In this document: positions 30,034 to 40,183 of the stretch, one piece after another
Layout of the letters: each line of letters starts with the position of its first letter
How positions within the stretch are numbered: position 1 is the first letter of the stretch
Assembly: GCF_945952055.1 (NCBI RefSeq)
Contig: NZ_CAMFHB010000005.1
Coordinates: forward strand, 62,001 to 126,000
Source: an uncultured Alsobacter sp.
GTDB lineage: Bacteria > Pseudomonadota > Alphaproteobacteria > Rhizobiales > Beijerinckiaceae
DNA length: 64,000 nucleotides
Reading direction: 5' to 3'
Notes under the pieces: model-generated
What the model was told of the DNA's origin: nothing
Database searches by the model: none
What the model saw: the letters and a program-made list of their open reading frames with translations, nothing else
Translations under genes and position numbers: made by a program

Positions 30034-31194
30034 TCAGGTGTTGCTGCCCTGGCCCCGGCCGACGAGGCCGCGGGCGACGATCAGGCGCATGATCTCGTTG
30101 GTGCCTTCGAGGATCTGGTGGACGCGCAGGTCCCGCACGATCTTCTCGATGCCGTAGTCGGCGAGGTAGCCGTAGCCACCGTGCAGCTGCAGGGCGTCGT
30201 TGGCGACCTGGAAGCCCACGTCCGTGCCGAAGCGCTTGGCCATGGCGCAGAGCTGGGTCGCCTGCGGGTCCTTGGCGTCCAGGGCCGCGGCCGCGCGCCA
30301 CAGGAAGGTCCGCGCCGCCTCGAGCTCGGTCGCCATGTCGGCGAGGCGGAACTGCAGCGCCTGGAAGTCCTGCAGGCGCTTTCCGAACGCGGTGCGCTCG
30401 GCCATGTAGGCGACCGACTTGTCGAGCGCCGCCTGGGCGCCGCCGAGCGAGCAGGCCGAGATGTTCAGGCGCCCGCCGTCGAGGCCGGCCATCGCGATCT
30501 TGAAGCCGATGCCCTCGGGCCCGATCCGGTTGGCGGCCGGCACCCGGCAGTTCTCGAAGATCACCTGGCGGGTGGGCTGCGCGTTCCAGCCCATCTTCTT
30601 CTCGTTGGCGCCGAAGGAAAGGCCCGGCGTGCCCTTCTCGACCACGATGGTCGAGACGCCCGCGGCGCCGCCCTCCCCGGTGCGCACCATCACCACGTAG
30701 ACGTCGGAGACGCCGGCGCCGGAGATGAACTGCTTCACGCCGTCGAGCACGTAGTCGTCGCCGTCGCGGCGCGCCCGCGTCTTCAGCGCGGCGGCGTCGG
30801 AGCCGGCGCCCGGCTCGGTCAGGCAGTAGCTGGCGATGAGATCCATCGTGCACAGGCCCGGTAGCCAGCGCGCGCGCTGCTCGTCCGAGCCGAAGCGGTC
30901 GATCATCCACGCCGCCATGTTGTGGATGGAGATGAAGGCCGACACGGTCGGGCAGCCGGTGGCCAGCGCCTCGAAGATCAGCGCCGCGTCGAGGCGCGTC
31001 ATGCCGGAGCCGCCGACGTCGTCGCGGACGTAGATGCCGCCCATGCCGAGCGCGGCGGCCTCGCGCATCACGTCGACCGGGAAGTGTTTCTGCTCGTCCC
31101 ACTCCACCGCATGCGGCGCCATCCGGTCGGCCGCGAATTCGCGGGCCATGTCGCGGACGGCGATGTGGTCCTCGGTGAGGGCGAAGAGGGTCAT
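30034..31194 (-). CDS. Acyl-CoA dehydrogenase, probably isobutyryl-CoA dehydrogenase
   Basis: The 386-residue flavoprotein has CLTEPGAGSDAAAL (acyl-CoA/FAD site), MGWNAQPT, GGRLNISACSLG, AFGKRLQDFQALQFRLADM and LQLHGGYGY. The catalytic Glu sits in ILEGTNEIMRL, the position used by short- and medium-chain members. Its place between mmsB and mmsA points to isobutyryl-CoA oxidation in valine catabolism. Its ATG overlaps the end of vapC by 4 bases. Confidence 0.92.
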   Translation of the reverse strand: MTLFALTEDHIAVRDMAREFAADRMAPHAVEWDEQKHFPVDVMREAAALGMGGIYVRDDVGGSGMTRLDAALIFEALATGCPTVSAFISIHNMAAWMIDRFGSDEQRARWLPGLCTMDLIASYCLTEPGAGSDAAALKTRARRDGDDYVLDGVKQFISGAGVSDVYVVMVRTGEGGAAGVSTIVVEKGTPGLSFGANEKKMGWNAQPTRQVIFENCRVPAANRIGPEGIGFKIAMAGLDGGRLNISACSLGGAQAALDKSVAYMAERTAFGKRLQDFQALQFRLADMATELEAARTFLWRAAAALDAKDPQATQLCAMAKRFGTDVGFQVANDALQLHGGYGYLADYGIEKIVRDLRVHQILEGTNEIMRLIVARGLVGRGQGSNT

Positions 31195-31622
31195 GACGAG
31201 ATTCCGGGGCGCCAGTCGGCGAGGTGAACGACAAGATTTGCGTCGGGCGTGCCGCGGAGCTTGGTGATCAGTCGTTCGTCCGCGGTGATGAGCCTGGTCC
31301 CGTGGTCTCGCGCACCCTCGAGGTAAAGGCAGTCGAAGACGCTATGGTTGAGGCTGAGCGATCGATCGAAGGCTCTATCGACCAAGCCCGACGTCGCGAA
31401 GACGACCCCGATGACACGCCGGATCGTGACCAGAGCTTTGCGTGCCGCCATCTCCTGCATCTGTCGAACTCTGACCAATCTCGTCAGAGCATTGGCGCAT
31501 TCGCCCTCGAAGATGTCGGGTGCAAGGAACGAAGCGCCACTGGACAGGACCAAACGGCCTGGCTGTCGGAGCACGCCCTGCGAGAAGGCATGAAGCACGC
31601 TGTTGGCGTCAATCACCTCCAT
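31191..31622 (-). CDS. VapC-type PIN-domain ribonuclease toxin
   Basis: The 143-residue protein has the PIN-domain acidic residues: Asp5 (VIDANS), Glu39/Glu41 (FEGECAN), Asp97 (SVFDCLYL) and Asp115 (TADERL). VapC toxins cleave tRNA or rRNA. Start overlaps the antitoxin end by 10 bases, typical of vapBC. Its stop overlaps the start of the acyl-CoA dehydrogenase by 4 bases, so the toxin-antitoxin pair is fused into the valine operon. Confidence 0.9.
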   Translation of the reverse strand: MEVIDANSVLHAFSQGVLRQPGRLVLSSGASFLAPDIFEGECANALTRLVRVRQMQEMAARKALVTIRRVIGVVFATSGLVDRAFDRSLSLNHSVFDCLYLEGARDHGTRLITADERLITKLRGTPDANLVVHLADWRPGISS

Positions 31623-31858
31623 CCGCGACCTTCTCTCTCCTCGCGGATCAGTTCGACGATATCGACATCGGCTGGGATACCGTCGCCGAGCGAATCGAAC
31701 TCCTCGAACAATCGCAGGATTTCGTCTCGCGTCGGCCTCGCAGCTGTCCTGATGACCTCTGCAAGCTCCTGCTGAAGCGAGTGGCCCTTGATTTGGGCAC
31801 GACGCTTGAACGTGTCCATGACGTCATCGTCGATATTGCGCAGCAAGAAGTCCGCCAT
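31613..31858 (-). CDS. VapB/FitA-type ribbon-helix-helix antitoxin
   Basis: From ATG 31858 (GGAG eight bases upstream) the protein has 81 residues. The N-terminal MADFLLRNIDDDVMDTFKRR is an FitA-like ribbon-helix-helix DNA-binding domain; the C-terminal part (DGIPADVDIVELIREEREGR) would wrap the toxin. A perfect inverted repeat lies 19 bases upstream, a natural autorepression site. Confidence 0.88.
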   Translation of the reverse strand: MADFLLRNIDDDVMDTFKRRAQIKGHSLQQELAEVIRTAARPTRDEILRLFEEFDSLGDGIPADVDIVELIREEREGRGWR

Positions 31859-31876
31859 AGCCGATCTCCGCGTCAC

Positions 31877-31894
31877 GATATCGCGAACGATATC
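31877..31894. promoter_or_regulatory. Candidate vapB operator palindrome
   Basis: GATATCG-CGAA-CGATATC is a perfect 7-4-7 inverted repeat just upstream of the antitoxin start. Ribbon-helix-helix antitoxins bind such palindromes as VapBC complexes. It lies in the 96-base gap after mmsA. Confidence 0.65.
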
Positions 31895-31954
31895 ATTTTG
31901 GATCGAGACACGGAAGGGGCCGCCCTCCGAGTGGAGGCGGCCCCGTCTGTCTCG

Positions 31955-33454
<1,500 letters not shown>

Positions 33455-33625
33455 CGAGGTCCTCCCGCTTGCCGGCCGCGCGCGGCGGCCGAGATCCTGG
33501 TTCGTGGCGTTGCGTTAGCATTGCCATCGGCGCACGGCCATGGGAAATTTGGGCACGTTGCGGTGCGAAAATCCCCATATCGATCCCGGATCGGCTGATG
33601 GGACAGCCGCGCCGGGGAGGTGACC

Positions 33626-34534
33626 GTGAGCCACTTCGACTGGGATGACTTGCGCTTTTTCCTGGCCGTTGCAAGAGCCGGTCGCCTCACGGTGGCCGCC
33701 AGGCGGCTCGGCGCCGACCACGCCACGGTCAGCCGCCGCGTCACCGCGCTGGAGAGCGCCCTCAAGACGACGCTGTTCGATCGCCGCCCCCAGGGCTACG
33801 TGCTGACCGCCCACGGCGAGCGGCTGGTGAGCGCGGCCGAGGCCATCGAGACCGCGGCCATGGCCGCCTCCGCCGACATCGGCGGGGCCGATCTCGCCCT
33901 CTCCGGCACGGTGCGGGTGGGCGCGCCCGACGGGTTCGGCAGCCTCTTCCTCGCGCCCCGCCTCGGCGCCCTGGCCGAGCGCCACCCTGGGCTCGAGCTG
34001 CAGCTCGTCGCGATGCCCAGGCTCCTGTCGCTCTCCAAGCGCGAGGCCGACATCGCCATCGCGCTCGGCCCGCCCAAGGAGGGCCGCGTGGTCGCCCGCA
34101 AGCTGACCGACTACAGGCTGGGCCTCTATGCCTCGCCGGGCTACGTGGCCGGACACGCGCCCATCCGCGCCCGGGACGACCTCTTCGAGCACCGGCTCAT
34201 CGGTTACATCGACGACCTGATCTTCATGCCCGAGCTCGACTACCTGGACGAGGTGTGCAGGGGCCTGCGCCCGCGCGTCCAGCTGTCCAGCCTGGTCGCG
34301 CAGATCGAGGCGACGGCGGCCGGCGCCGGGCTGTGCGTGCTGCCCGCCTTCGTCGTGCGCGGGCGACACGACCTCGTGCCCGTGCTCGCCGACGACGTGT
34401 CGCTGACCCGCACCTTCTGGCTGATCGTCCATGCGGAGCTGCGCGACGTCGCCCGCGTGCGGGCCACCGCGGACTTCGTCGTCGAGCAGACCAAGGCCGC
34501 CCGCAGCCTTTTTATGGAGGCGCCGGGCGCCTGA
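33626..34534 (+). CDS. LysR-family regulator, likely of the valine operon
   Basis: The 302-residue protein has the LysR DNA-binding domain at the N terminus (LTVAARRLGADHATVSRRVTALE) and an effector-binding domain. GTG 33626 is 5 bases after GGGGAGG; GTG 33620 overlaps that site and is less likely. It is divergent from mmsA across 171 bases, the normal layout for a LysR regulator and its target. The gap has an AT-rich stretch with facing GCAC/GTGC units near 33553-33573. Confidence 0.88.
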   Translation: MSHFDWDDLRFFLAVARAGRLTVAARRLGADHATVSRRVTALESALKTTLFDRRPQGYVLTAHGERLVSAAEAIETAAMAASADIGGADLALSGTVRVGAPDGFGSLFLAPRLGALAERHPGLELQLVAMPRLLSLSKREADIAIALGPPKEGRVVARKLTDYRLGLYASPGYVAGHAPIRARDDLFEHRLIGYIDDLIFMPELDYLDEVCRGLRPRVQLSSLVAQIEATAAGAGLCVLPAFVVRGRHDLVPVLADDVSLTRTFWLIVHAELRDVARVRATADFVVEQTKAARSLFMEAPGA

Positions 34535-34574
34535 ACCGTTGCCGCGCGGCGGCCGGGTCGGCTAAATCGCGGGC

Positions 34575-35618
34575 ATGCCGATTCATGACCCCGTCCCCCG
34601 CCGTCTCGAACTCGACTATGTCGACATGCACACGGCCGGGGAACCGGTCAGAATCGTCACGCGGGGCTATCCCGATCTCGCCGGCGAGACCGTCCTGGAG
34701 CAGCGTCGCGACGCCAAAGGCCGCTTCGACCGGCTGCGGCGCGCGATGATGCTGGAGCCCCGCGGCCACGCGGGGATGTACGGGGTCATCCCCGTCCGGC
34801 CGGCCCTGCCGGCCTCGGCCATGGCGGTGCTGTTCACGCACAACGAGGGCTATTCGACCATGTGCGGGCACGCCACCGTGGCGCTCGGCCGCTACGTGGT
34901 CGACGCCAAGCTCGTGCCCGTCGTCGAGCCGATCACGCGCTTCACCATCGAGGCTCCCTGCGGGCCGCTCGCCCTCTCCTGCGCGGTGCAGGACGGCAAG
35001 GTCACCAACGTGGCCTTCGAGAGCGTGCCGGCATTCGTCCATGCCCGTGACCTGTCGGTGGCGGTGGAGGGCTTCGGACGGGTTCTGTGCGACATCGCCT
35101 ATGGCGGCGCCTACTACGCCATCCTGCCCTCCTCGCGGATGGGGCTCGACTTCTTCGCCGCACCGGTCGAGGACCTGGTGGCGGCAGCCGGGGCGCTGAC
35201 GGACACGATCCGCTCCGGCATGACGATCCGGCATCCCACCGAGCCGGACCTCGGCTTCCTCTACGGCACGATCTTCACCGACGATGCCCCGGCCGGCGAG
35301 GAAAGCTGGAACCTGTGCGTCTTTGCCGAGCGCCAGATCGACCGCAGCCCGACCGGGTCCGGCGTCACGGCACGGATGGCGCTCGACCACGCCCGAGGCC
35401 TGGTGGGGCTGGGCCAGGGCCGGGTGTTCCGCGGCATTTCCGGCGAGCCGTTCAGCGGTCGCGTGACCCGGGCTGATCCCACGCTCGCCGGCGCCGTCCG
35501 CGTCGAGGTGAGCGGCATGGCCTACTACGCCGGGCGCGGCACCTTCGTGATCGAGCCGGAGGATCCGCTGGGCTACGGCTTCGATCTGGCGCGCCGTTTC
35601 GGCGACGTGAGGAGCTGA
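34575..35618 (+). CDS. trans-3-hydroxy-L-proline dehydratase (proline racemase family)
   Basis: The 347-residue protein has the first catalytic Cys (Cys97, MCGHATVALG) but Thr260 in place of the second Cys (DRSPTGSGVTAR). Racemases and 4-hydroxyproline epimerases use two Cys; the Cys/Thr pair is the mark of trans-3-hydroxy-L-proline dehydratases, which give pyrroline-2-carboxylate. It follows the LysR gene by 40 bases. No pyrroline-2-carboxylate reductase is adjacent. Confidence 0.9.
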   Translation: MPIHDPVPRRLELDYVDMHTAGEPVRIVTRGYPDLAGETVLEQRRDAKGRFDRLRRAMMLEPRGHAGMYGVIPVRPALPASAMAVLFTHNEGYSTMCGHATVALGRYVVDAKLVPVVEPITRFTIEAPCGPLALSCAVQDGKVTNVAFESVPAFVHARDLSVAVEGFGRVLCDIAYGGAYYAILPSSRMGLDFFAAPVEDLVAAAGALTDTIRSGMTIRHPTEPDLGFLYGTIFTDDAPAGEESWNLCVFAERQIDRSPTGSGVTARMALDHARGLVGLGQGRVFRGISGEPFSGRVTRADPTLAGAVRVEVSGMAYYAGRGTFVIEPEDPLGYGFDLARRFGDVRS

Positions 35619-35742
35619 TCCACCGCCCTTTCAATTGCGGTGACGGTGCGGCGAAAAAGCCGGATTCCCGCCAAGGTGCGGCCCTTCGCGGGCCGGATTG
35701 GCAAACGACTGTGCGAGCGTGACCAGAACAAGGGAGCTCGCC

Positions 35743-35979
35743 ATGACCGTTATGACCGCCGAGATCCTCGACAAGGACCGCGCCGGTGCGGCCCTGCTGC
35801 GGGCCTGCCTGAAGGACGATCGTCGTTACGCGCGGGTGAGCGCGCTGGCCCGTCGTCGCGAGCCTGCCCATCGCCCCTTCCCCCTTTCGGCGCCGCGCGG
35901 CGTCACGCTCCACATGGCGGCGACGGTGCTCGCCTCCACCACCGTCATCGGCATCAAGACCGGCTTCTTCTCCGGCTGA
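35743..35979 (+). CDS. Small protein with C-terminal hydrophobic helix, unknown
   Basis: The ATG at 35743 follows GGGAG by seven bases and gives 78 residues. The first half is charged, the middle is basic (ARRREPAHRP), and the end has one hydrophobic segment (HMAATVLASTTVIGIKTGFF). I do not recognise a family. It stands alone between the dehydratase and the CHAD gene. Confidence 0.5.
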   Translation: MTVMTAEILDKDRAGAALLRACLKDDRRYARVSALARRREPAHRPFPLSAPRGVTLHMAATVLASTTVIGIKTGFFSG

Positions 35980-36060
35980 GTCCGTCTCCCCGCCCCGTGC
36001 GGCGTTTGCCGCCCCGGCCTCCCCATGCTTTCATGACGGGCGACATCCGGAGCCCGATGC

Positions 36061-36969
36061 TTGGCAGCCCGCCCCGCCCACCGACCGTCCGCCGAGCCGA
36101 CCAGCCGGCCCGGTCGGGGGACACAGGATCTCGCGGCTCTCCTGCGCCTCCACTTCGCGACGCTGCGAGAGGACCTGGCGCGCAAGGACGACCGTGAGCG
36201 CGCCGTCCACCGGGCCCGGCGCCACGTCAAGAGCATGCGCGGCCTCCTGCGCCTGGCCTGGCCGGACCGCGAAGCACGCTCGGGCGACATCGCCGTCCTC
36301 GACCGAAGCCTGAAATCCCTCGCCGATCATCTCGCCCCCGCCCGCGACGAGCGGGTCGCCGCCCGCACGGCCGACGGTCTGGCCGGCCGCTGCAAGGGCG
36401 AGGCGGCCGCGTGGCTGGCCTCCCTCGCGCAGACGGCTCACGCCGCGGCCGCGCGTGGCGAGATCAACCGGCAGGGCGCCGCCCGGCAGCGCCGCGCGAT
36501 CGCCGCGATCGAGACCCGGCTCGCGGGCCTGTCCTGGCCGCGAACGCCGGACGACCTCGCGCTATCGCTCGGCCGCTGGCACCGCCGTGCCCGGCGCGCG
36601 CTGGCCGAGGCCCTGGCCCTGGGCGACGCGGAAGCCCTTCACGATGCCCGGACGAGTGTGGTGCGGGTGCTCGTGCAAGTCGAGGCGCTGGCCGCGGCGG
36701 GCGGAGGCTTCGCGGGCCGGCTGCGCGGCCTCGATCGCCTGCGCGCGGCGCTGGGCGAGCACCACGACCTGGCCCTGCTGGCGCACCGGATCGCCGCGTC
36801 GTCCCCGCCCGCACCGGTGGGCAAGGCCGTGCTCGCGGCGTTGGCCCGGCGCCAGCGACGGCTCGAGCGCGAGGCGGTGCGCCTTCACGCGCGCTGGCAC
36901 GGGCCGGCGTCGGGCCTGGAGCGCAAGGCGCGCAAGCGACTGACGCGCAGGGGACGCGGCAAGCCATGA
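36061..36969 (+). CDS. CHAD-domain protein
   Basis: The 302-residue protein is rich in Arg, His and Lys in helical segments, with the CHAD signature VHRARRHVKSMRGLLRL near residue 50 and a second copy of the pattern at about 195 (LHDARTSVVRVLVQVEAL). CHAD domains bind polyphosphate. The only nearby start is TTG 36061, since an in-frame stop lies at 36034. Its stop overlaps the next ATG, so the methyltransferase is coupled to it. Confidence 0.82.
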   Translation: MAARPAHRPSAEPTSRPGRGTQDLAALLRLHFATLREDLARKDDRERAVHRARRHVKSMRGLLRLAWPDREARSGDIAVLDRSLKSLADHLAPARDERVAARTADGLAGRCKGEAAAWLASLAQTAHAAAARGEINRQGAARQRRAIAAIETRLAGLSWPRTPDDLALSLGRWHRRARRALAEALALGDAEALHDARTSVVRVLVQVEALAAAGGGFAGRLRGLDRLRAALGEHHDLALLAHRIAASSPPAPVGKAVLAALARRQRRLEREAVRLHARWHGPASGLERKARKRLTRRGRGKP

Positions 36970-37613
36970 TCGAGGACCCCGTCGGGTTCATCCTGTCCCA
37001 CACCCGCCCATTGCCGCCCCCGCATACGCCCGAACTCGTGCTGCACGTCGCCACGGAGGCCACGCCGCTGTGGCAGAAAACCGAGGAGGAGCTGGGCGAG
37101 ATCGGTCTGCCGCCACCCTTCTGGGCCTTTGCCTGGGCCGGAGGTCAGGCTCTCGCCCGCTACGTCCTCGATCATCCGGGTGAGGTGGCCGGGCGGCGGG
37201 TGCTCGACTTCGCCACCGGATCCGGGCTCGTGGCCATCGCCGCGGCCCGGGCGGGCGCGGCGCGCGTCGAGGCGACCGACATCGATGGCTTCGCCGTGGC
37301 GGCCGCCGGGGTGAACGCCGCGGCGAACGGCGTCGAGGTCCATGCGACCCTGGAGGACGTGGTGGGCCTGGACCGCGGCTGGGACGTCGTCCTGGCCGGC
37401 GACGTCTGCTACGAGCGCGACATGGCCAGAGCCGTCACGGACTGGCTCGGCCTCCTGGCCTCGCGCGGCGCGCGGGTGCTGGTGGGCGACCCCGGCCGGT
37501 CCTACCTGCCGCGCGAGCGGCTGGAAGAACTTGCCGTGTACCAGGTGCCGACGACGCGGGAACTGGAGGACAACGAGGTCAAGCGCACGACGGTGTGGCG
37601 GCTGCCGCCATAG
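36966..37613 (+). CDS. Class I methyltransferase of the NNT1/EFM7 (ETFB lysine methyltransferase-like) type
   Basis: The 215-residue protein has PPFWAFAWAGGQALARYVLDHP before the SAM-binding motif VLDFATGSGLVAIAAARAGA, the acidic ATDIDGFA and AGDVCYE. This layout is that of COG3897 protein methyltransferases; an Agrobacterium relative methylates electron-transfer flavoprotein beta. It overlaps the CHAD gene by 4 bases. The target is unproven. Confidence 0.82.
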   Translation: MIEDPVGFILSHTRPLPPPHTPELVLHVATEATPLWQKTEEELGEIGLPPPFWAFAWAGGQALARYVLDHPGEVAGRRVLDFATGSGLVAIAAARAGAARVEATDIDGFAVAAAGVNAAANGVEVHATLEDVVGLDRGWDVVLAGDVCYERDMARAVTDWLGLLASRGARVLVGDPGRSYLPRERLEELAVYQVPTTRELEDNEVKRTTVWRLPP

Positions 37614-37622
37614 TGCGCCGGA

Positions 37623-38825
37623 TCAGGACATCACGCTCCCGGCGATGAGGGCGCGCGCGGTCAGCTTCCCGATGTTCTCGTGCAGCGCCATGTGGTCGGT
37701 GGGCGGCCCGTAGGCCGTCGAGGTCCAGGTGCCGGCATGCAGGTGGATCCATTCCACGGACGGATCCGTGGGACCGTCCTGCGAGACCGTGACGTTCTTC
37801 GCGCTTTTCAGTTTCGGCGCGGAGTTGTGCTTGGCTTTCCAGTGCGGGCCGTCCAGGTCGAACTGCTCCCGGATGATGCCGGTCCCGCCAAGCTTGTTGG
37901 CAAAGCGGACGAGATGCTGGATGCCGGAGCTGTAGCTCAGCACTCCGACCCGGTTGACGGGTCCGGTGACCTCTCGCTTCACGGCCGTCGCGCAGGCATG
38001 CAGGATCGCGTCGAGGGTCTCGAGCCCATGGTCGCCGAAGACGTTGGTGTTGCCCTGGTTGGAGCGGGATTCGATGGTCATGAACGGGATGAGGACGACC
38101 GTCTTCCTGACCTGTCCTCCCTGAACGCCCATGATCGAGGTGTAGCGCTCGACACTCGTCCAGCGGCCGGTGAACTTGGCGTAGTTCGGAGTGTCCTTGG
38201 GCTCCATCGTATCGGGATGGAAGAAGATGTAGGCCTTGGTGAAGTCGACGGTGCCCTCGGGCACGCAGGCGCCGACGTGGAACGTCGTGCCGGCACGCGT
38301 CACCTCGAAACGCATCTTCGCCACCGTCGCGAAGGCGGTGCTGACCCGGAGCGTCTCGCCCTTCTTCGCCGTCTTCATGCGAAAGGACGCGAAGCTGCTG
38401 ATGTCGACGGAGGCCTCCTGGGCAGGGGCAAACGTGCCGCCCGACGCCAGTTTCACGTCGACGCCGCCTTTCTCAATCGAGAGCGCGATGCGCGCGAACG
38501 GCATGCCCTTCTTGTCCACGGCGGTGAGCGTCCCCGTGCCCTCGTGCGCGTCATACGGGATCACACGATAGATATTGTACCAGAGGTGGTCTCCGTCGGG
38601 GTCGTAGGCATGCTTCTCCTGGCCGACGAGGTAGCAGTTGGCCATCAGCTTTCCCTTGTTGTTGTAGGCAACAAGGCTCAGCACCTCTCCACCGTTGCCG
38701 CCGCCCCAGAGCACGACGTCCTTGCTCTTGTCGAAGGCCTTGATGCTCATGGCGGTGAGGACACCGTCGGCGCGCTGCTTGAAGCCTTCCTTGCCGGCGT
38801 TCTTGGGCTTCAAGAAATGCGCCAT
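37623..38825 (-). CDS. Unknown 400-residue cytoplasmic protein
   Basis: From ATG 38825 (AAGGGGA upstream) this encodes 400 residues without a signal peptide. Around residue 140-200 it reads like a beta-sandwich (ASVDISSFASFRM). Near 300 it has GVLSYSSGIQHLVRFANKLG, which resembles a hydrolase-type turn (Ser-Ser-Gly) before a helix, then HLHAGTW near the end. It could be an alpha/beta hydrolase-like enzyme with a beta domain, but I cannot assign a family. Base use is less GC-rich than its neighbours, a weak sign of transfer. Confidence 0.7.
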   Translation of the reverse strand: MAHFLKPKNAGKEGFKQRADGVLTAMSIKAFDKSKDVVLWGGGNGGEVLSLVAYNNKGKLMANCYLVGQEKHAYDPDGDHLWYNIYRVIPYDAHEGTGTLTAVDKKGMPFARIALSIEKGGVDVKLASGGTFAPAQEASVDISSFASFRMKTAKKGETLRVSTAFATVAKMRFEVTRAGTTFHVGACVPEGTVDFTKAYIFFHPDTMEPKDTPNYAKFTGRWTSVERYTSIMGVQGGQVRKTVVLIPFMTIESRSNQGNTNVFGDHGLETLDAILHACATAVKREVTGPVNRVGVLSYSSGIQHLVRFANKLGGTGIIREQFDLDGPHWKAKHNSAPKLKSAKNVTVSQDGPTDPSVEWIHLHAGTWTSTAYGPPTDHMALHENIGKLTARALIAGSVMS

Positions 38826-39019
38826 TGGGGGTCCCCTTCCTCTCGTCCCGTCCGCGGGCTCGTCGGCGTGGCGCGCGGTTGCGGGAGGAGCCGGAAACCG
38901 GGGATCCGAGAGCCGCGCCCCTGGACGCGCCCGACCCCGCCGGCGAAACACCGCAACCGAACGGTCCCGCAGCTCCACGGCGAACCCGTGGAGCGGCAAA
39001 GGCGACCTACGGTTGCATA

Positions 39020-39037
39020 TTAACAATTACTTAACAA
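39020..39037. promoter_or_regulatory. AT-rich direct repeat upstream of the unknown gene
   Basis: TTAACAA occurs at 39020-39026 and 39031-39037, 11 bases apart (one helical turn), in an AT-rich island about 195 bases upstream of the 38825 start. This could be an operator or part of a promoter. The rest of the 289-base gap (38826-39114) shows no gene. Confidence 0.4.
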
Positions 39038-39114
39038 GTGACGCGCGGCACCGCCCGCCAGCAGCCTATGTGACTGATGCGAAGAGCGATTTTCGATGAC
39101 GCCGCGGGGGTCGA

Positions 39115-40137
39115 TTACTCGATGAAGTCGACCGGCGTGCCCGGTTTCACGAGGCTGGCAAGGTCGAGAGCGTCCCAGTTCGTCAGACGCACGCAGCCGT
39201 GCGAGAAGCTCCTGCCGATCATGCGCGGCTCCGGCGTGCCGTGGATCCCGTAGGTCTCGGCCGTGAGGTCGATCCAGACCGCGCCGACGGGGTTGTTCGG
39301 TCCGGGCGGGAGCTTTAGGACGCGCTTGGCCTTCACCTCGCGAAACGCGAATTTCGGGTTGTAGGTCCAGGTCGGGTTGCGGGCCACGCCCTTGACCGCG
39401 AAGGAGCCCGAGGGCGCCGGCTTTTCCTCGCTGCCGATCGAGGCGGGGAAGGTCGCCAGCAGGATGCCGTTGCCGCCGAGCACCCGGACGCGGCGCTTGC
39501 CCTTGTCGACCTCGACGCGCTCCGCCTTCTGGTCCTCGGGGCCGCGCGCGGTGTTGGCGACCAGGATGTCCTCGCCGGCCTCGAACCGCGCCCCGGGATT
39601 GAGGGTGCGCAGCAGCCGCTCGTCCATGTGGAAGCGCTCGGCCAGCGCCTCGGCGGCGTTGCGATAGCCCAGCCGTTTCAGCTTCGCCTGGTTCTCGACG
39701 CCGCTGGGGATCGAGGCGGTGAATGGTCCCGCGACATCGTCCTTGCCGATGCGATAGCTGACGACGGCGTCCGGCCCCCCCGTCGTGAGCCGGTCGAAGG
39801 TCGCCCGGTCCAGCTTGCCGGTTTCGGCCAGTCCCTGCGCCTTTTGGTAGGCCGCCACCGCACGGTCCACGTTGTCGCCGCCCCGCCCGTCGATCTGGCC
39901 GGGCGAGAACCGCAGGCGATCCAGCATCACCTCGGCGCGGATCAGCGCGGGGTCCGCCGCGCGCGTGCCGCGGCCGGTCCAGGCGGCCGCGTTGATGGCT
40001 CGCGCATCGAGCCTTGCCTGGCGCGGGGTACTGGCCTCGCGCGCGGCGGCCGGGAGGGCGACCGTCGCGACGCCGATGGCGAGGGCGAAGAGGCTGCGAC
40101 GGCGCACCGGGTGTCTCCGATCTCGGACAGGGATCAT
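39115..40137 (-). CDS. L,D-transpeptidase (ErfK/YbiS family)
   Basis: The 340-residue protein has a twin-Arg-rich signal sequence (about 1-34), a region with a LysM-like segment (LNPGARFEAGEDILVANT) and the YkuD domain at the C terminus. The catalytic motif is complete: HGTPEP then SFSHGCVRLTNWDAL with Cys315. It forms 3-3 peptide cross-links in peptidoglycan or attaches proteins to it. It lies 46 bases after the DUF4242 gene on the same strand. Confidence 0.94.
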   Translation of the reverse strand: MIPVRDRRHPVRRRSLFALAIGVATVALPAAAREASTPRQARLDARAINAAAWTGRGTRAADPALIRAEVMLDRLRFSPGQIDGRGGDNVDRAVAAYQKAQGLAETGKLDRATFDRLTTGGPDAVVSYRIGKDDVAGPFTASIPSGVENQAKLKRLGYRNAAEALAERFHMDERLLRTLNPGARFEAGEDILVANTARGPEDQKAERVEVDKGKRRVRVLGGNGILLATFPASIGSEEKPAPSGSFAVKGVARNPTWTYNPKFAFREVKAKRVLKLPPGPNNPVGAVWIDLTAETYGIHGTPEPRMIGRSFSHGCVRLTNWDALDLASLVKPGTPVDFIE

Positions 40138-40183
40138 TGTCCCAAGCCGGAAGCGGCGGCGGTGGTTCCACGCCCGGCCACCC

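Noticed and set aside
29104-30864. 586-codon plus-strand frame over the valine operon
   Set aside because: Shadow of mmsB and the acyl-CoA dehydrogenase.
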